From Algibacter miyuki (GTDB lineage: Bacteria > Bacteroidota > Bacteroidia > Flavobacteriales > Flavobacteriaceae), in contig NZ_JAUFQP010000013.1 of the NCBI RefSeq assembly GCF_030409805.1, positions 1,246,501-1,310,500 of the forward strand: DNA of 64,000 bases, read 5' to 3'. Below, in pieces: positions 37,705 through 45,977 of this stretch (within the stretch, counting starts at the first letter, position 1; each line of letters begins with the position of its first letter). A program made the translations under genes and the position numbers. Below the pieces are notes generated by a model. It was not told the origin of the DNA. It did not search any database and saw only the letters and a list, made by a program, of their open reading frames with translations.

Positions 37705-37728
37705 TAATATAATGTAAAAACTTAAAGT

Positions 37729-38949
37729 TTGAACAAACTTAAAATATTAAACGACCCAATTTACGGTTTTATTACTATTCCAAATTCGTTAGTTTTCGAT
37801 TTAATACAACATAAATATTTTCAACGTTTACGCCGAATTACCCAAATGGGACTCTCATATATGGTATATCCGGGCGCACACCACACGCGGTTTCATCATG
37901 CTATTGGTTGCGTGCATTTAATGCAGCAAGCCGTGAATGTGCTTCGTTTTAAAGGGGTTATCATTTCTGAAGCAGAAGAAGAAGCGCTCTATATTGCCAT
38001 ATTATTGCATGATATTGGGCATGGTCCATTTTCGCATGCCATGGAACATAGTATTGTAGATAATGTATCTCACGAGGAAATTTCAATGCTTTTTATGGAG
38101 CGTTTGAATGTTGAATTTAACGGAAGTTTAACGCTAGCCATTGAAATTTTCAAAGGAAATTACCATCGAAAGTTCATGTATCAGCTTATTTCGGGTCAGT
38201 TTGATATGGATCGGGCCGATTATTTAAAACGTGATAGTTTTTACACAGGTGTAGCCGAAGGCAATATTAATAGCGAACGTTTAATTACTATGTTAAATGC
38301 TGTTGATGATGAATTGGTGGTTGAAGAAAAAGGCATTTATAGTGTTGAAAAATTCATTATTGCCCGCCGATTAATGTATTGGCAAGTGTATTTACATAAA
38401 ACAGGTTTGGTTGCCGAGCAGTTACTAATTCGGGTTTTAAAACGCGCGAAAGAGTTAACCTTGAAAGGCGAAAAGTTGGAAGCTAGCAAACCGCTTCAGT
38501 TTTTTCTGAATAATGAAATTTCGATCAATGATTTTTCTGATGAAACCTTAAATATCTTTTCACAATTGGATGATTATGATATTATTTCGGCCATGAAAGC
38601 TTGGCAATTTCACGACGATTTTGTGTTAAGGCATTTGTGTGAAATGATTATTAACCGAAACTTATTAAAAATTAAGCTAAAGAATAAGCCAATAAAAAAA
38701 CAAAATTTAGAAAAGCAAATTGAAATTTTTATTGGGCATCATAAAATTACTAGGGCAGAGGCTGAGTATTTTGTGTTCACCGGAAGCATTGCAAACCAGG
38801 CATATCAACTAAAACAGCAAGGAATTAACATTTTACATAAGTCTGGAAAAATTGAAGATATTGTAAAAGCATCCGATCAACTTAATTTAAAAGCGCTCTC
38901 AAAACCGGTAACCAAATATTATATATGTTACCCTAAGGTTAAAGTTTAA
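37729..38949 (+). CDS. HD-domain phosphohydrolase (dNTPase-like), TTG start
   Basis: The 406-aa protein contains the HD metal-binding set: H in TRFHHAIGCVHLM, HD in ILLHDIGHGPFSHAMEH (about residue 90) and D in FDMDRADYLKRD. It is related to SAMHD1/dGTPase-like hydrolases, so nucleotide hydrolysis is likely but the substrate is unproven. The start is taken as TTG at 37729: the N-terminus NKLKILNDPIYGF is the conserved beginning of the family in Flavobacteriia as I recall it, and the first in-frame ATG comes only around residue 39, inside the conserved core. Confidence 0.85.
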   Translation: MNKLKILNDPIYGFITIPNSLVFDLIQHKYFQRLRRITQMGLSYMVYPGAHHTRFHHAIGCVHLMQQAVNVLRFKGVIISEAEEEALYIAILLHDIGHGPFSHAMEHSIVDNVSHEEISMLFMERLNVEFNGSLTLAIEIFKGNYHRKFMYQLISGQFDMDRADYLKRDSFYTGVAEGNINSERLITMLNAVDDELVVEEKGIYSVEKFIIARRLMYWQVYLHKTGLVAEQLLIRVLKRAKELTLKGEKLEASKPLQFFLNNEISINDFSDETLNIFSQLDDYDIISAMKAWQFHDDFVLRHLCEMIINRNLLKIKLKNKPIKKQNLEKQIEIFIGHHKITRAEAEYFVFTGSIANQAYQLKQQGINILHKSGKIEDIVKASDQLNLKALSKPVTKYYICYPKVKV

Positions 38950-38960
38950 CACATTTTTCC

Positions 38961-38968
38961 TATTTTTG
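38961..38968 (+). promoter_or_regulatory. -7 promoter element of the lpxD operon
   Basis: TATTTTTG matches TAnnTTTG and lies 34 nt before the GTG start of lpxD. It would drive the lpxD, lpxC-fabZ, lpxA, efp and second lpxD-like genes. Confidence 0.45.
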
Positions 38969-39002
38969 CCTGAATCGAACAAAAAAACAATAAATCTTTA
39001 GT

Positions 39003-40028
39003 GTGAAGTTTACTGCACAACAAATAGCGGGTATTTTAGAAGGTGATGTCATTGGTAACCCCGATGTAGAAGTATCAAAGCTATCTAAAATTGAAGAAGG
39101 GTTTGAAGGGTCTTTGACCTTTTTAGCCAATCCTAAATACACCGCACATATATATAAAACAAAAGCGTCTGTAACTATTGTTAACAAGACGTTTAAGCCC
39201 GAAAAAGAATTAAATACAACACTTATTAAAGTGGAAGATGCCTATGTGGCATTTTCTAAAATACTAGAATATTACAATTCGGTAAAACTTAATAAAGTAG
39301 GTGTAGAGCAACCTTCGTTTATATCAGAATCTGCTAAATATGGTGATAATGTATATATAGGAGCCTTTAGCTATATTTCAGATAATGTGAGTATTGGTGA
39401 AAATGTAAAAATTTTCCCCAACAGTTATATTGGAGAGAATGTGGTTTTAGGCGATAACACGATCATTTTTGCAGGTGCTAAAATTTATTCTGAAACCATT
39501 ATAGGTAAAAGCTGTGTGGTTAATTCTGGAGCTATTATTGGCGCAGACGGATTTGGGTTTGCTCCAAACGAAAATGGAGGCTATAATAAGATACCACAAA
39601 CAGGAAATGTAATTATTGAAGATTATGTTGATGTTGGTGCTGGTACCACAATAGATAGAGCCACTTTAGGCTCTACCATTATTAGAAGAGGTGTTAAGTT
39701 GGATAATCAAATTCAAATAGCGCACAATGTCGAAATTGGTAAAAACACAGTTATTGCAGCACAATCAGGCGTTGCAGGATCTACTAAAATTGGCGAAAAT
39801 TGCCAAATTGGAGGGCAAGTTGGTGTTGCAGGTCATATTACTATCGGTAATAACGTAAAAATACAAGCACAATCTGGTATTGCCAGACATGTAAAAGATA
39901 ATGAAGTACTCCAAGGCTCCCCAGCTTTGGCTATTAGCGATTATAACAAATCGTATGTTCATTTTAAAAATCTACCAAGGATTGTTAAAAATATAAATGA
40001 TTTAGAAAAAATAAATGGGAATAGTTAA
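39003..40028 (+). CDS. lpxD: UDP-3-O-(3-hydroxyacyl)glucosamine N-acyltransferase LpxD
   Basis: The 341-aa enzyme adds the N-linked hydroxyacyl chain in the third step of lipid A synthesis, using acyl-ACP. An N-terminal uridine-binding domain (to about residue 100, with [11 protein letters not shown]) is followed by left-handed beta-helix hexapeptide repeats. The catalytic His is in [10 protein letters not shown] (about 242), after [12 protein letters not shown]. It starts with GTG, followed by [13 protein letters not shown], the conserved family beginning. Its last 14 nt overlap the lpxC-fabZ start. Confidence 0.94.
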   Translation: MKFTAQQIAGILEGDVIGNPDVEVSKLSKIEEGFEGSLTFLANPKYTAHIYKTKASVTIVNKTFKPEKELNTTLIKVEDAYVAFSKILEYYNSVKLNKVGVEQPSFISESAKYGDNVYIGAFSYISDNVSIGENVKIFPNSYIGENVVLGDNTIIFAGAKIYSETIIGKSCVVNSGAIIGADGFGFAPNENGGYNKIPQTGNVIIEDYVDVGAGTTIDRATLGSTIIRRGVKLDNQIQIAHNVEIGKNTVIAAQSGVAGSTKIGENCQIGGQVGVAGHITIGNNVKIQAQSGIARHVKDNEVLQGSPALAISDYNKSYVHFKNLPRIVKNINDLEKINGNS

Positions 40029-41421
40029 CACTGAAATCAAGCAAAAAACCATTCTAAAAGATGTTACTCTAACCGGAGTTGGTTTACACACAGGAAAAAA
40101 TGTAACCTTAACTTTTAAACCAGCACCAGCCAATTCAGGCTTGTCTTTTAAACGTGTAGATTTAGAGGGAACACCTGTAATTGAAGCCGATGCCAATTAT
40201 GTAACCAGTACACAACGTGGCACTTGTTTGGAGAAAAATGGGGTAACCATTCAAACGTCAGAGCATGTTTTAGCTGCATTTGTAGGTTTAGATGTCGATA
40301 ATGTTATAATTGAATTAGATGCTGCCGAACCTCCAATTATGGACGGATCGTCTAAGTTTTTTGTTGAAGCTATCGAAAAAGCAGAAATTGTAGAATTAGA
40401 TGCTTTTAGAGAAGTGTATGAAGTAACAGATGTTATTTCTTATGTTGATGAAGAATCGGGTAGCGAAATTTTAGTGATGCCAGCTAAAGAGTATCAAGTT
40501 ACCACTATGGTCGATTTTGGAACTAAAGTTTTAGGTACTCAAAATGCAACATTAAACCAAGTTTCAGATTTTAAAGAAGAAATTTCAAACTCTAGAACTT
40601 TCAGTTTTTTACATGAAATTGAAATGCTTTTAGAGCATGGTTTAATTAAAGGAGGCGATTTAAATAATGCCATTGTTTATGTTGATAAAGAATTATCACC
40701 AGAAACCATGAAAAAATTAAGAGTTGCATTTAATAAAGAAAACATAGCCGTTAAACCAAACGGTATTTTAGATAACTTAACATTACATTATCCAAACGAA
40801 GCGGCACGCCATAAACTTTTAGATGTTATTGGTGATTTAGCTTTAATTGGTACGCACATTCGCGGAAAAGTAATTGCTAATAAACCTGGGCATTATATCA
40901 ATACGCAGTTTGCTAAAAAATTATCTAAACTTATAAAAATAGAACGTCGTAATAATGTTCCAAATATAGATTTGAATCAAGCACCTTTAATGGATGTGAA
41001 TCAAATTATGGATATGTTACCACACCGTCAACCTTTTTTATTAATAGATAAGGTTTTTGAGCTTTCTGAAAGTCATGTTATAGCCCAAAAAAACGTAACC
41101 ATGAACGAGGAGTTTTTTAAAGGTCATTTTCCAGGAGCACCAGTAATGCCAGGCGTTTTAATAGTAGAAGCTATGGCGCAAACAGGTGGTGTTTTGGTAT
41201 TAAACACAGTGCCAGATCCGGAAAATTATTTAACATTTTTCATGAAAATGGATAAAGTTAAATTTAAACAAAAAGTGGTACCAGGTGATACGTTAATCTT
41301 TAAATGTTCGTTAATCACACCTATTCGTCGTGGTATTTGTCACATGCAAGGGTATGCCTATGCCAACGGGAAACTTTGTGCAGAAGCCGAATTAATGGCG
41401 CAAATATCAAAAGTAAAGTAA
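40015..41421 (+). CDS. lpxC/fabZ: Bifunctional UDP-3-O-acyl-GlcNAc deacetylase / 3-hydroxyacyl-ACP dehydratase
   Basis: The 468-aa fusion joins LpxC (about 1-315) to FabZ (about 320-468). The LpxC half has [12 protein letters not shown], the zinc ligand in TSEHVLAAF, and the [16 protein letters not shown] block with the second His and Asp. The FabZ half has [14 protein letters not shown], the catalytic His in [11 protein letters not shown] and Glu in VEAMAQ. It couples committed lipid A synthesis with the competing fatty-acid branch. The fusion is known across Bacteroidota. It overlaps lpxD by 14 nt. Confidence 0.96.
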   Translation: MGIVNTEIKQKTILKDVTLTGVGLHTGKNVTLTFKPAPANSGLSFKRVDLEGTPVIEADANYVTSTQRGTCLEKNGVTIQTSEHVLAAFVGLDVDNVIIELDAAEPPIMDGSSKFFVEAIEKAEIVELDAFREVYEVTDVISYVDEESGSEILVMPAKEYQVTTMVDFGTKVLGTQNATLNQVSDFKEEISNSRTFSFLHEIEMLLEHGLIKGGDLNNAIVYVDKELSPETMKKLRVAFNKENIAVKPNGILDNLTLHYPNEAARHKLLDVIGDLALIGTHIRGKVIANKPGHYINTQFAKKLSKLIKIERRNNVPNIDLNQAPLMDVNQIMDMLPHRQPFLLIDKVFELSESHVIAQKNVTMNEEFFKGHFPGAPVMPGVLIVEAMAQTGGVLVLNTVPDPENYLTFFMKMDKVKFKQKVVPGDTLIFKCSLITPIRRGICHMQGYAYANGKLCAEAELMAQISKVK

Positions 41422-41479
41422 ATGGTGAATAGTTATAAATAACTAACATTCGCTTTAAGATTAAACTAAAAACTAAAAA

Positions 41480-42265
41480 ATGAATCAACCATTAGCATAT
41501 GTGCATCCAGGTGCCAAAATTGCAAAAAATGTGGTCATAGAGCCTTTTACTACCATTCATAATAATGTGATTATTGGTGAAGGCACGTGGATAGGAAGTA
41601 ACGTAACCATCATGGAAGGTGCGCGTATTGGTAAAAATTGTAATATTTTTCCTGGTGCTGTTATTTCTGCAGTGCCACAAGATTTAAAATATAATGATGA
41701 AGATACCACTACTGAAATTGGCGACAATGTTACCATCAGAGAGTGTGTAACTATTAATAGAGGGACTACTGATAAAATGAAAACCGTAATTGGTAACAAT
41801 TGTCTAATTATGGCGTATTGCCATATTGCACATGATTGTATTGTTGGTAATAACTGTATTTTTTCAAACAATAGTACGCTTGCAGGGCACATTACTGTTG
41901 GCGATTATGTGGTTTTAGCAGGTATGACGGCGGTTCATCAATTTGTATCCATAGGAAACCATGCCTTTGTAACCGGCGGATCGTTAGTTAGAAAAGATGT
42001 GCCTCCTTTTGTAAAAGCAGCTAGGGAACCTCTTTCTTATGTCGGGATTAACTCGGTTGGGTTAAGACGCCGTGGTTATACAACAGAAAAAATTAGAGAA
42101 ATTCAAGATATTTTCAGAATCCTTTATCAGAAGAATTTTAATAATGCACAAGCTGCCGAAATTATTGAAGCAGAAATGGAGGCTACTCCAGAACGTGACG
42201 AAATTCTTCAATTTATCAAGAATTCACATCGTGGTATCATGAAAGGATACTTTAAATCAAATTAA
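41480..42265 (+). CDS. lpxA: UDP-GlcNAc acyltransferase LpxA
   Basis: The 261-aa trimeric enzyme carries out the first step of lipid A synthesis, O-acylation of UDP-GlcNAc. Hexapeptide repeats span about residues 10-190; the catalytic His is in YCHIAHDCIVGNN (about 121), preceded by RECVTINRGT. The helical C-terminus (IREIQDIFRILY) is typical. The gene follows lpxC-fabZ after 58 nt and precedes efp. Confidence 0.96.
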   Translation: MNQPLAYVHPGAKIAKNVVIEPFTTIHNNVIIGEGTWIGSNVTIMEGARIGKNCNIFPGAVISAVPQDLKYNDEDTTTEIGDNVTIRECVTINRGTTDKMKTVIGNNCLIMAYCHIAHDCIVGNNCIFSNNSTLAGHITVGDYVVLAGMTAVHQFVSIGNHAFVTGGSLVRKDVPPFVKAAREPLSYVGINSVGLRRRGYTTEKIREIQDIFRILYQKNFNNAQAAEIIEAEMEATPERDEILQFIKNSHRGIMKGYFKSN

Positions 42266-42323
42266 ATCGAGCTAGTCTTTTACAAAAAGGGCTAAAATCA
42301 AATATTAAATTACAAAATAAATT

Positions 42324-42890
42324 ATGGTAACTACAAGTGATATTAGAAATGGCTTATGCCTTCGATATAACAACGATATATATAAAATCATTGAATTCTT
42401 ACACGTAAAGCCAGGTAAGGGGCCGGCGTTTGTTAGAACCAAAATGAAAAGTGTAACAACTGGAAAAGTATTAGATAATACATTTTCTGCAGGACATAAA
42501 TTAGAAGATGTTCGTGTTGAAACGCACAAATTTCAGTATTTATATAATGATGGTGAATTTTATCATTTTATGAATGAAGCTGATTATACTCAAATTCGTT
42601 TATTAGAAGCAGCTTTAGATAATCCAGGATTAATGAAAGAAGGCGAAGTAGTAACAGTATTAATTAATACTGAAGACAACTCACCACTTTCGGTAGATTT
42701 ACCAGCAAGTGTTATTTTAGAAATAACAGCAACAGAGCCTGGCGTTAAGGGAAATACAGCAACAAATGCTACAAAACCGGCAACCGTAGAAACTGGAGCT
42801 ACTGTTAATGTACCATTGTTTATTAACGAAGGTGATAAAATTAAAGTTGAAACAGCTAAGGGAACTTATAAAGAACGTGTAAAGGAGTAA
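42324..42890 (+). CDS. efp: Elongation factor P
   Basis: The 188-aa translation factor relieves ribosome stalling at polyproline. The conserved tip loop KPGKGPAFVRTKMK contains the Lys (K32 here) that is modified in many bacteria. Both OB-fold domains are present, ending with GDKIKVETAKGTYKERV. No epmA/epmB or earP gene is in the window. Its place between lpxA and a second lpxD-like gene appears to be standard synteny in Flavobacteriia, judged from memory. Confidence 0.96.
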   Translation: MVTTSDIRNGLCLRYNNDIYKIIEFLHVKPGKGPAFVRTKMKSVTTGKVLDNTFSAGHKLEDVRVETHKFQYLYNDGEFYHFMNEADYTQIRLLEAALDNPGLMKEGEVVTVLINTEDNSPLSVDLPASVILEITATEPGVKGNTATNATKPATVETGATVNVPLFINEGDKIKVETAKGTYKERVKE

Positions 42891-42925
42891 ACAACTTAAC
42901 TGTATTCAATAAGTTACCTTAATAT

Positions 42926-43870
42926 ATGAAATTTCCAAAACCACATACTTTAGAACAAATAGCCACTTTAATTAGTAGCGAATTTGTTGGTGATGCGCAT
43001 TATCCTGTTTTAGGGATGAACGAAATTCATGTTGTAGAACCTGGAGATATTGTTTTTGTAGATCATCCAAAATATTACGATAAAGCCTTAAATTCTGCAG
43101 CAACCATTATTTTAATAAATAAAGAAGTAGATTGCCCAGAAGGAAAAGTGTTATTGGTTAGCGACGATCCGTTTCGCGACTTTAATACATTAACCAATCA
43201 CTTTAAACCATTTCAATCGGCCAATAGTGCTATTTCAGCAACGGCTAAAATTGGAAAAAACACGGTTATTCAACCCAATTGTTTTATTGGTCATAATGTT
43301 GAAATAGGAGATAATTGTATCATTCATGCTAATGTTAGTATTTATGATGATGCTGTAATTGGCAATAATGTCACCATTCATTCCGGAACTGTTTTAGGGG
43401 CTAATGCATTCTATTACAAAAAACGTCCTGAAGGTTATGATCGATTAAAATCTGGTGGACGTGTGGTTATTGAAGATCATGTCGATATTGGAGCAGCGTG
43501 CACCATTGATAGAGGTGTTACCGCAGATACACGTATAGGTTATGGTTCTAAATTGGATAATCAAATTCAAATTGGACACGATACTACATTGGGAAAACAT
43601 TGTTTAATTGCTTCGCAAACAGGTATTGCTGGTTGTGTCGTGGTTGAAGATAATGTGGTAATCTGGGGGCAAGTAGGCGTAAAAAGTGGTATTACCATTG
43701 CCAAAGGCACCGAGATTTATGCACAGTCTGGTTTAGGACATTCTACGGATGAAAATAAAACATATTTTGGTTCGCCATCAGTAGAAGCTAGAGATAAATT
43801 CAAGGAAATGGCTTATATCCGGAAAATTCCGGAAATATTAGCTGAACTTAAAAAAAACAACAAAAAGTAA
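42926..43870 (+). CDS. LpxD-like hexapeptide acyltransferase (second copy)
   Basis: The 314-aa protein has an N-terminal domain like LpxD ([16 protein letters not shown], about 46-61) and a left-handed beta-helix with the active-site-like His in [12 protein letters not shown] (about 220). [11 protein letters not shown] matches LpxD's GAGTTIDRA. It differs clearly from lpxD at 39003-40028 and lies 35 nt after efp. It may acylate another sugar nucleotide or a lipid A variant; its own substrate is not established by sequence. Confidence 0.85.
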   Translation: MKFPKPHTLEQIATLISSEFVGDAHYPVLGMNEIHVVEPGDIVFVDHPKYYDKALNSAATIILINKEVDCPEGKVLLVSDDPFRDFNTLTNHFKPFQSANSAISATAKIGKNTVIQPNCFIGHNVEIGDNCIIHANVSIYDDAVIGNNVTIHSGTVLGANAFYYKKRPEGYDRLKSGGRVVIEDHVDIGAACTIDRGVTADTRIGYGSKLDNQIQIGHDTTLGKHCLIASQTGIAGCVVVEDNVVIWGQVGVKSGITIAKGTEIYAQSGLGHSTDENKTYFGSPSVEARDKFKEMAYIRKIPEILAELKKNNKK

Positions 43871-43905
43871 TTCAGTTTTTACTTTAAAAATAGAATTCAA
43901 AAAAT

Positions 43906-43913
43906 TACTTTTG
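43906..43913 (+). promoter_or_regulatory. -7 promoter element of sucD
   Basis: TACTTTTG matches TAnnTTTG and lies 33 nt before the ATG at 43947. The in-frame TTG at 43911 falls inside it and is therefore unlikely as a start. Confidence 0.5.
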
Positions 43914-43946
43914 TTAAGTAAATATAATAACGATAAAAAATCTTCT

Positions 43947-44822
43947 ATGAGCGTTTTAGTAAACAAAGATTCAAAAATAATAGTTCAAGGTTTTACAGGT
44001 AGTGAAGGAACTTTTCACGCCAGCCAAATGATAGAATACGGAACCAACCTAGTTGGTGGTGTAACACCAGGTAAAGGTGGTCAAACCCATTTAGATAAAC
44101 CTGTTTTTAATACAGTTTTAGAGGCTGTTCAACAAGTTGGAGCAGACACAACCATCATTTTTGTACCGCCAGCTTTTGCTGCCGATGCTATTATGGAAGC
44201 TGCCGATGCAGGTATTAAAGTTATTATTACTATTACTGAAGGTATTCCTGTTGCTGATATGATTACGGCAGCGAGTTACATTAAAAATAAAGATTGTCGT
44301 TTAATCGGCCCTAACTGTCCAGGTGTTATTACACCAGGTGAAGCTAAAGTTGGTATTATGCCAGGTTTCGTTTTCAAAAAAGGTACCGTTGGTATTGTTT
44401 CTAAATCAGGAACATTAACCTACGAAGCTGCTGACCAAGTTGTAAAACAAGGTTTAGGCATAACTACAGCTATTGGTATTGGTGGAGATCCAATTATTGG
44501 AACAACAACTAAAGAAGCTGTTGAATTATTAATCAATGACCCAGAAACTGAAGCTGTTGTAATGATAGGTGAAATTGGAGGTCAATTAGAAGCTGATGCT
44601 GCTAACTGGTACAAAGCAAGTGGTAGTAAAAAACCAGTTGTAGGTTTTATCGCTGGTGAAACTGCGCCTGCAGGTCGTACTATGGGACACGCTGGAGCTA
44701 TTGTTGGAGGAAGTGATGATACTGCCCAAGCTAAGAAAGAAATTATGAGAGCTTGTGGTATTCACGTTGTAGATTCTCCTGCTGAAATTGGAAAGAAAAT
44801 TGCTGAAGTTTTAGCAAAATAA
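43947..44822 (+). CDS. sucD: Succinate-CoA ligase subunit alpha
   Basis: The 291-aa subunit, started at [18 protein letters not shown], binds CoA and carries the phosphohistidine in [13 protein letters not shown] (about residue 246). [12 protein letters not shown] and [21 protein letters not shown] are family hallmarks. It catalyses the substrate-level phosphorylation step of the TCA cycle with SucC, which is not adjacent. Twelve extra upstream codons are open but overlap the promoter. A terminator follows at 44856-44891. Confidence 0.96.
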   Translation: MSVLVNKDSKIIVQGFTGSEGTFHASQMIEYGTNLVGGVTPGKGGQTHLDKPVFNTVLEAVQQVGADTTIIFVPPAFAADAIMEAADAGIKVIITITEGIPVADMITAASYIKNKDCRLIGPNCPGVITPGEAKVGIMPGFVFKKGTVGIVSKSGTLTYEAADQVVKQGLGITTAIGIGGDPIIGTTTKEAVELLINDPETEAVVMIGEIGGQLEADAANWYKASGSKKPVVGFIAGETAPAGRTMGHAGAIVGGSDDTAQAKKEIMRACGIHVVDSPAEIGKKIAEVLAK

Positions 44823-44855
44823 TGTGTTAAATCACAAATAGAATTACATAAAATT

Positions 44856-44891
44856 AATTCGTTAGCTTATTTTAGTTAACGAATTTTTTTT
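44856..44891 (+). terminator. Intrinsic terminator after sucD
   Basis: AATTCGTTA (44856-44864) pairs with TAACGAATT (44877-44885) across a 12-nt loop, followed by eight Ts. It ends the sucD transcript. Confidence 0.85.
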
Positions 44892-45015
44892 GCAATAATA
44901 TTAAATTTAATTCGGCTATAAATTGAGGGAATCATTAAAATTGTTCTTTTAAAACAACATTAAACGATCGTAAGATAGAGCCCGAATTTTTATGCTGAAT
45001 TTTAACTATAATTAT

Positions 45016-45176
45016 TATCTTTGATTTTCGTTGCTTACCCAAGCAATCACAAGTTAAATTAAAAATTAAACCATAATAACGAATGATGTGAGACTTACCA
45101 TATTGATGTTTTAATCATTTATGATTTAGATAAAAATAGTACTCATAAAGTCATTATAAAATAATAAAGTGAACAA
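45016..45176 (+). promoter_or_regulatory. fabG promoter and long 5' leader
   Basis: TATCTTTG (45016-45023) matches TAnnTTTG, giving a leader of about 150 nt, unusually long for this window. Near its 5' end TTGCTT (45031-45036) pairs with AAGCAA (45041-45046) around an ACCC loop. No known riboswitch or leader peptide was recognised. The rest of the 354-nt gap holds only the sucD terminator. Confidence 0.4.
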
Positions 45177-45923
45177 ATGAAATTATTAGAAGGAAAAACA
45201 GCCATAATCACTGGTGCCAGTAGAGGGATAGGAAAGGGTATTGCGGAAGTTTTCGCACAACAAGGCGCAAACGTAGCATTTACATATAGTTCTTCAGTAG
45301 AAGCAGCCAACGCTCTTGAGAAAGAATTAAATGCATTGGGTGTAAAAGCTAAAGGTTACCAAAGTAATGCCGCAAATTTTGAAGATGCTCAAAAATTAGC
45401 AGCAGAAGTTGCAGCAGAATTTGGAAGCATTGATATTTTGGTAAACAACGCTGGTATTACAAAAGATAACTTACTAATGCGTATTTCAGAAGAAGATTTT
45501 GATACCGTTATAGAAGTAAACTTAAAGTCTGTTTTTAATATGACCAAAGCCGTACAACGTACCATGTTAAAGCAACGCAAAGGTTCTATAATTAACATGA
45601 GTTCTGTGGTTGGTGTTAAAGGAAACGCAGGACAAACTAATTATGCAGCCTCGAAAGCGGGTATCATTGGTTTTTCAAAATCTGTAGCTTTAGAATTAGG
45701 TTCTAGAAATATTAGAAGCAACGTCGTGGCTCCAGGTTTTATTGAAACTGAAATGACTGCAAAATTAGATGAAGAAGTGGTTAAAGGATGGCGCGCAGGC
45801 ATTCCATTAAAACGTGGCGGAACTCCAGAAGATATCGCTAATGTTTGTGTGTTTTTAGCGAGTGATATGTCGGCTTACATTACAGGGCAAACCTTAAATG
45901 TAGATGGCGGTATGCTAACTTAA
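45177..45923 (+). CDS. fabG: 3-oxoacyl-ACP reductase FabG
   Basis: The 248-aa classical SDR reduces 3-oxoacyl-ACP with NADPH in fatty-acid elongation. TGASRGIGKGIAEV (residues 11-24), VNNAGITKDNLLMR, the Ser in NMSSVVG and YAASKAG (Tyr-x3-Lys, about 156-160), and the C-terminal ITGQTLNVDGGM are all canonical. Length and motifs support FabG rather than a related SDR. It lies 54 nt before the VWA-domain gene and may be co-transcribed with it. Confidence 0.95.
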   Translation: MKLLEGKTAIITGASRGIGKGIAEVFAQQGANVAFTYSSSVEAANALEKELNALGVKAKGYQSNAANFEDAQKLAAEVAAEFGSIDILVNNAGITKDNLLMRISEEDFDTVIEVNLKSVFNMTKAVQRTMLKQRKGSIINMSSVVGVKGNAGQTNYAASKAGIIGFSKSVALELGSRNIRSNVVAPGFIETEMTAKLDEEVVKGWRAGIPLKRGGTPEDIANVCVFLASDMSAYITGQTLNVDGGMLT

Positions 45924-45977
45924 TTTTTAATTTCCATCACTTTGGAAAACTTATTAAAAATGGATTTAAAAGCTTAA

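Noticed and set aside
41557..41892. Antisense ORF of 111 codons over lpxA
   Set aside because: It is opposite a clear essential gene, composed of mirrored hexapeptide codons, with no start context. Similar antisense frames over lpxC, aroB, tviB, ugd and the SusC gene were rejected for the same reason.
43911..43946. Upstream TTG start of sucD
   Set aside because: It overlaps the TACTTTTG promoter element, and the family N-terminus begins at the ATG at 43947.
44992..45024. Ten-codon ORF upstream of fabG as a leader peptide
   Set aside because: It overlaps the predicted promoter and shows no informative codon run.
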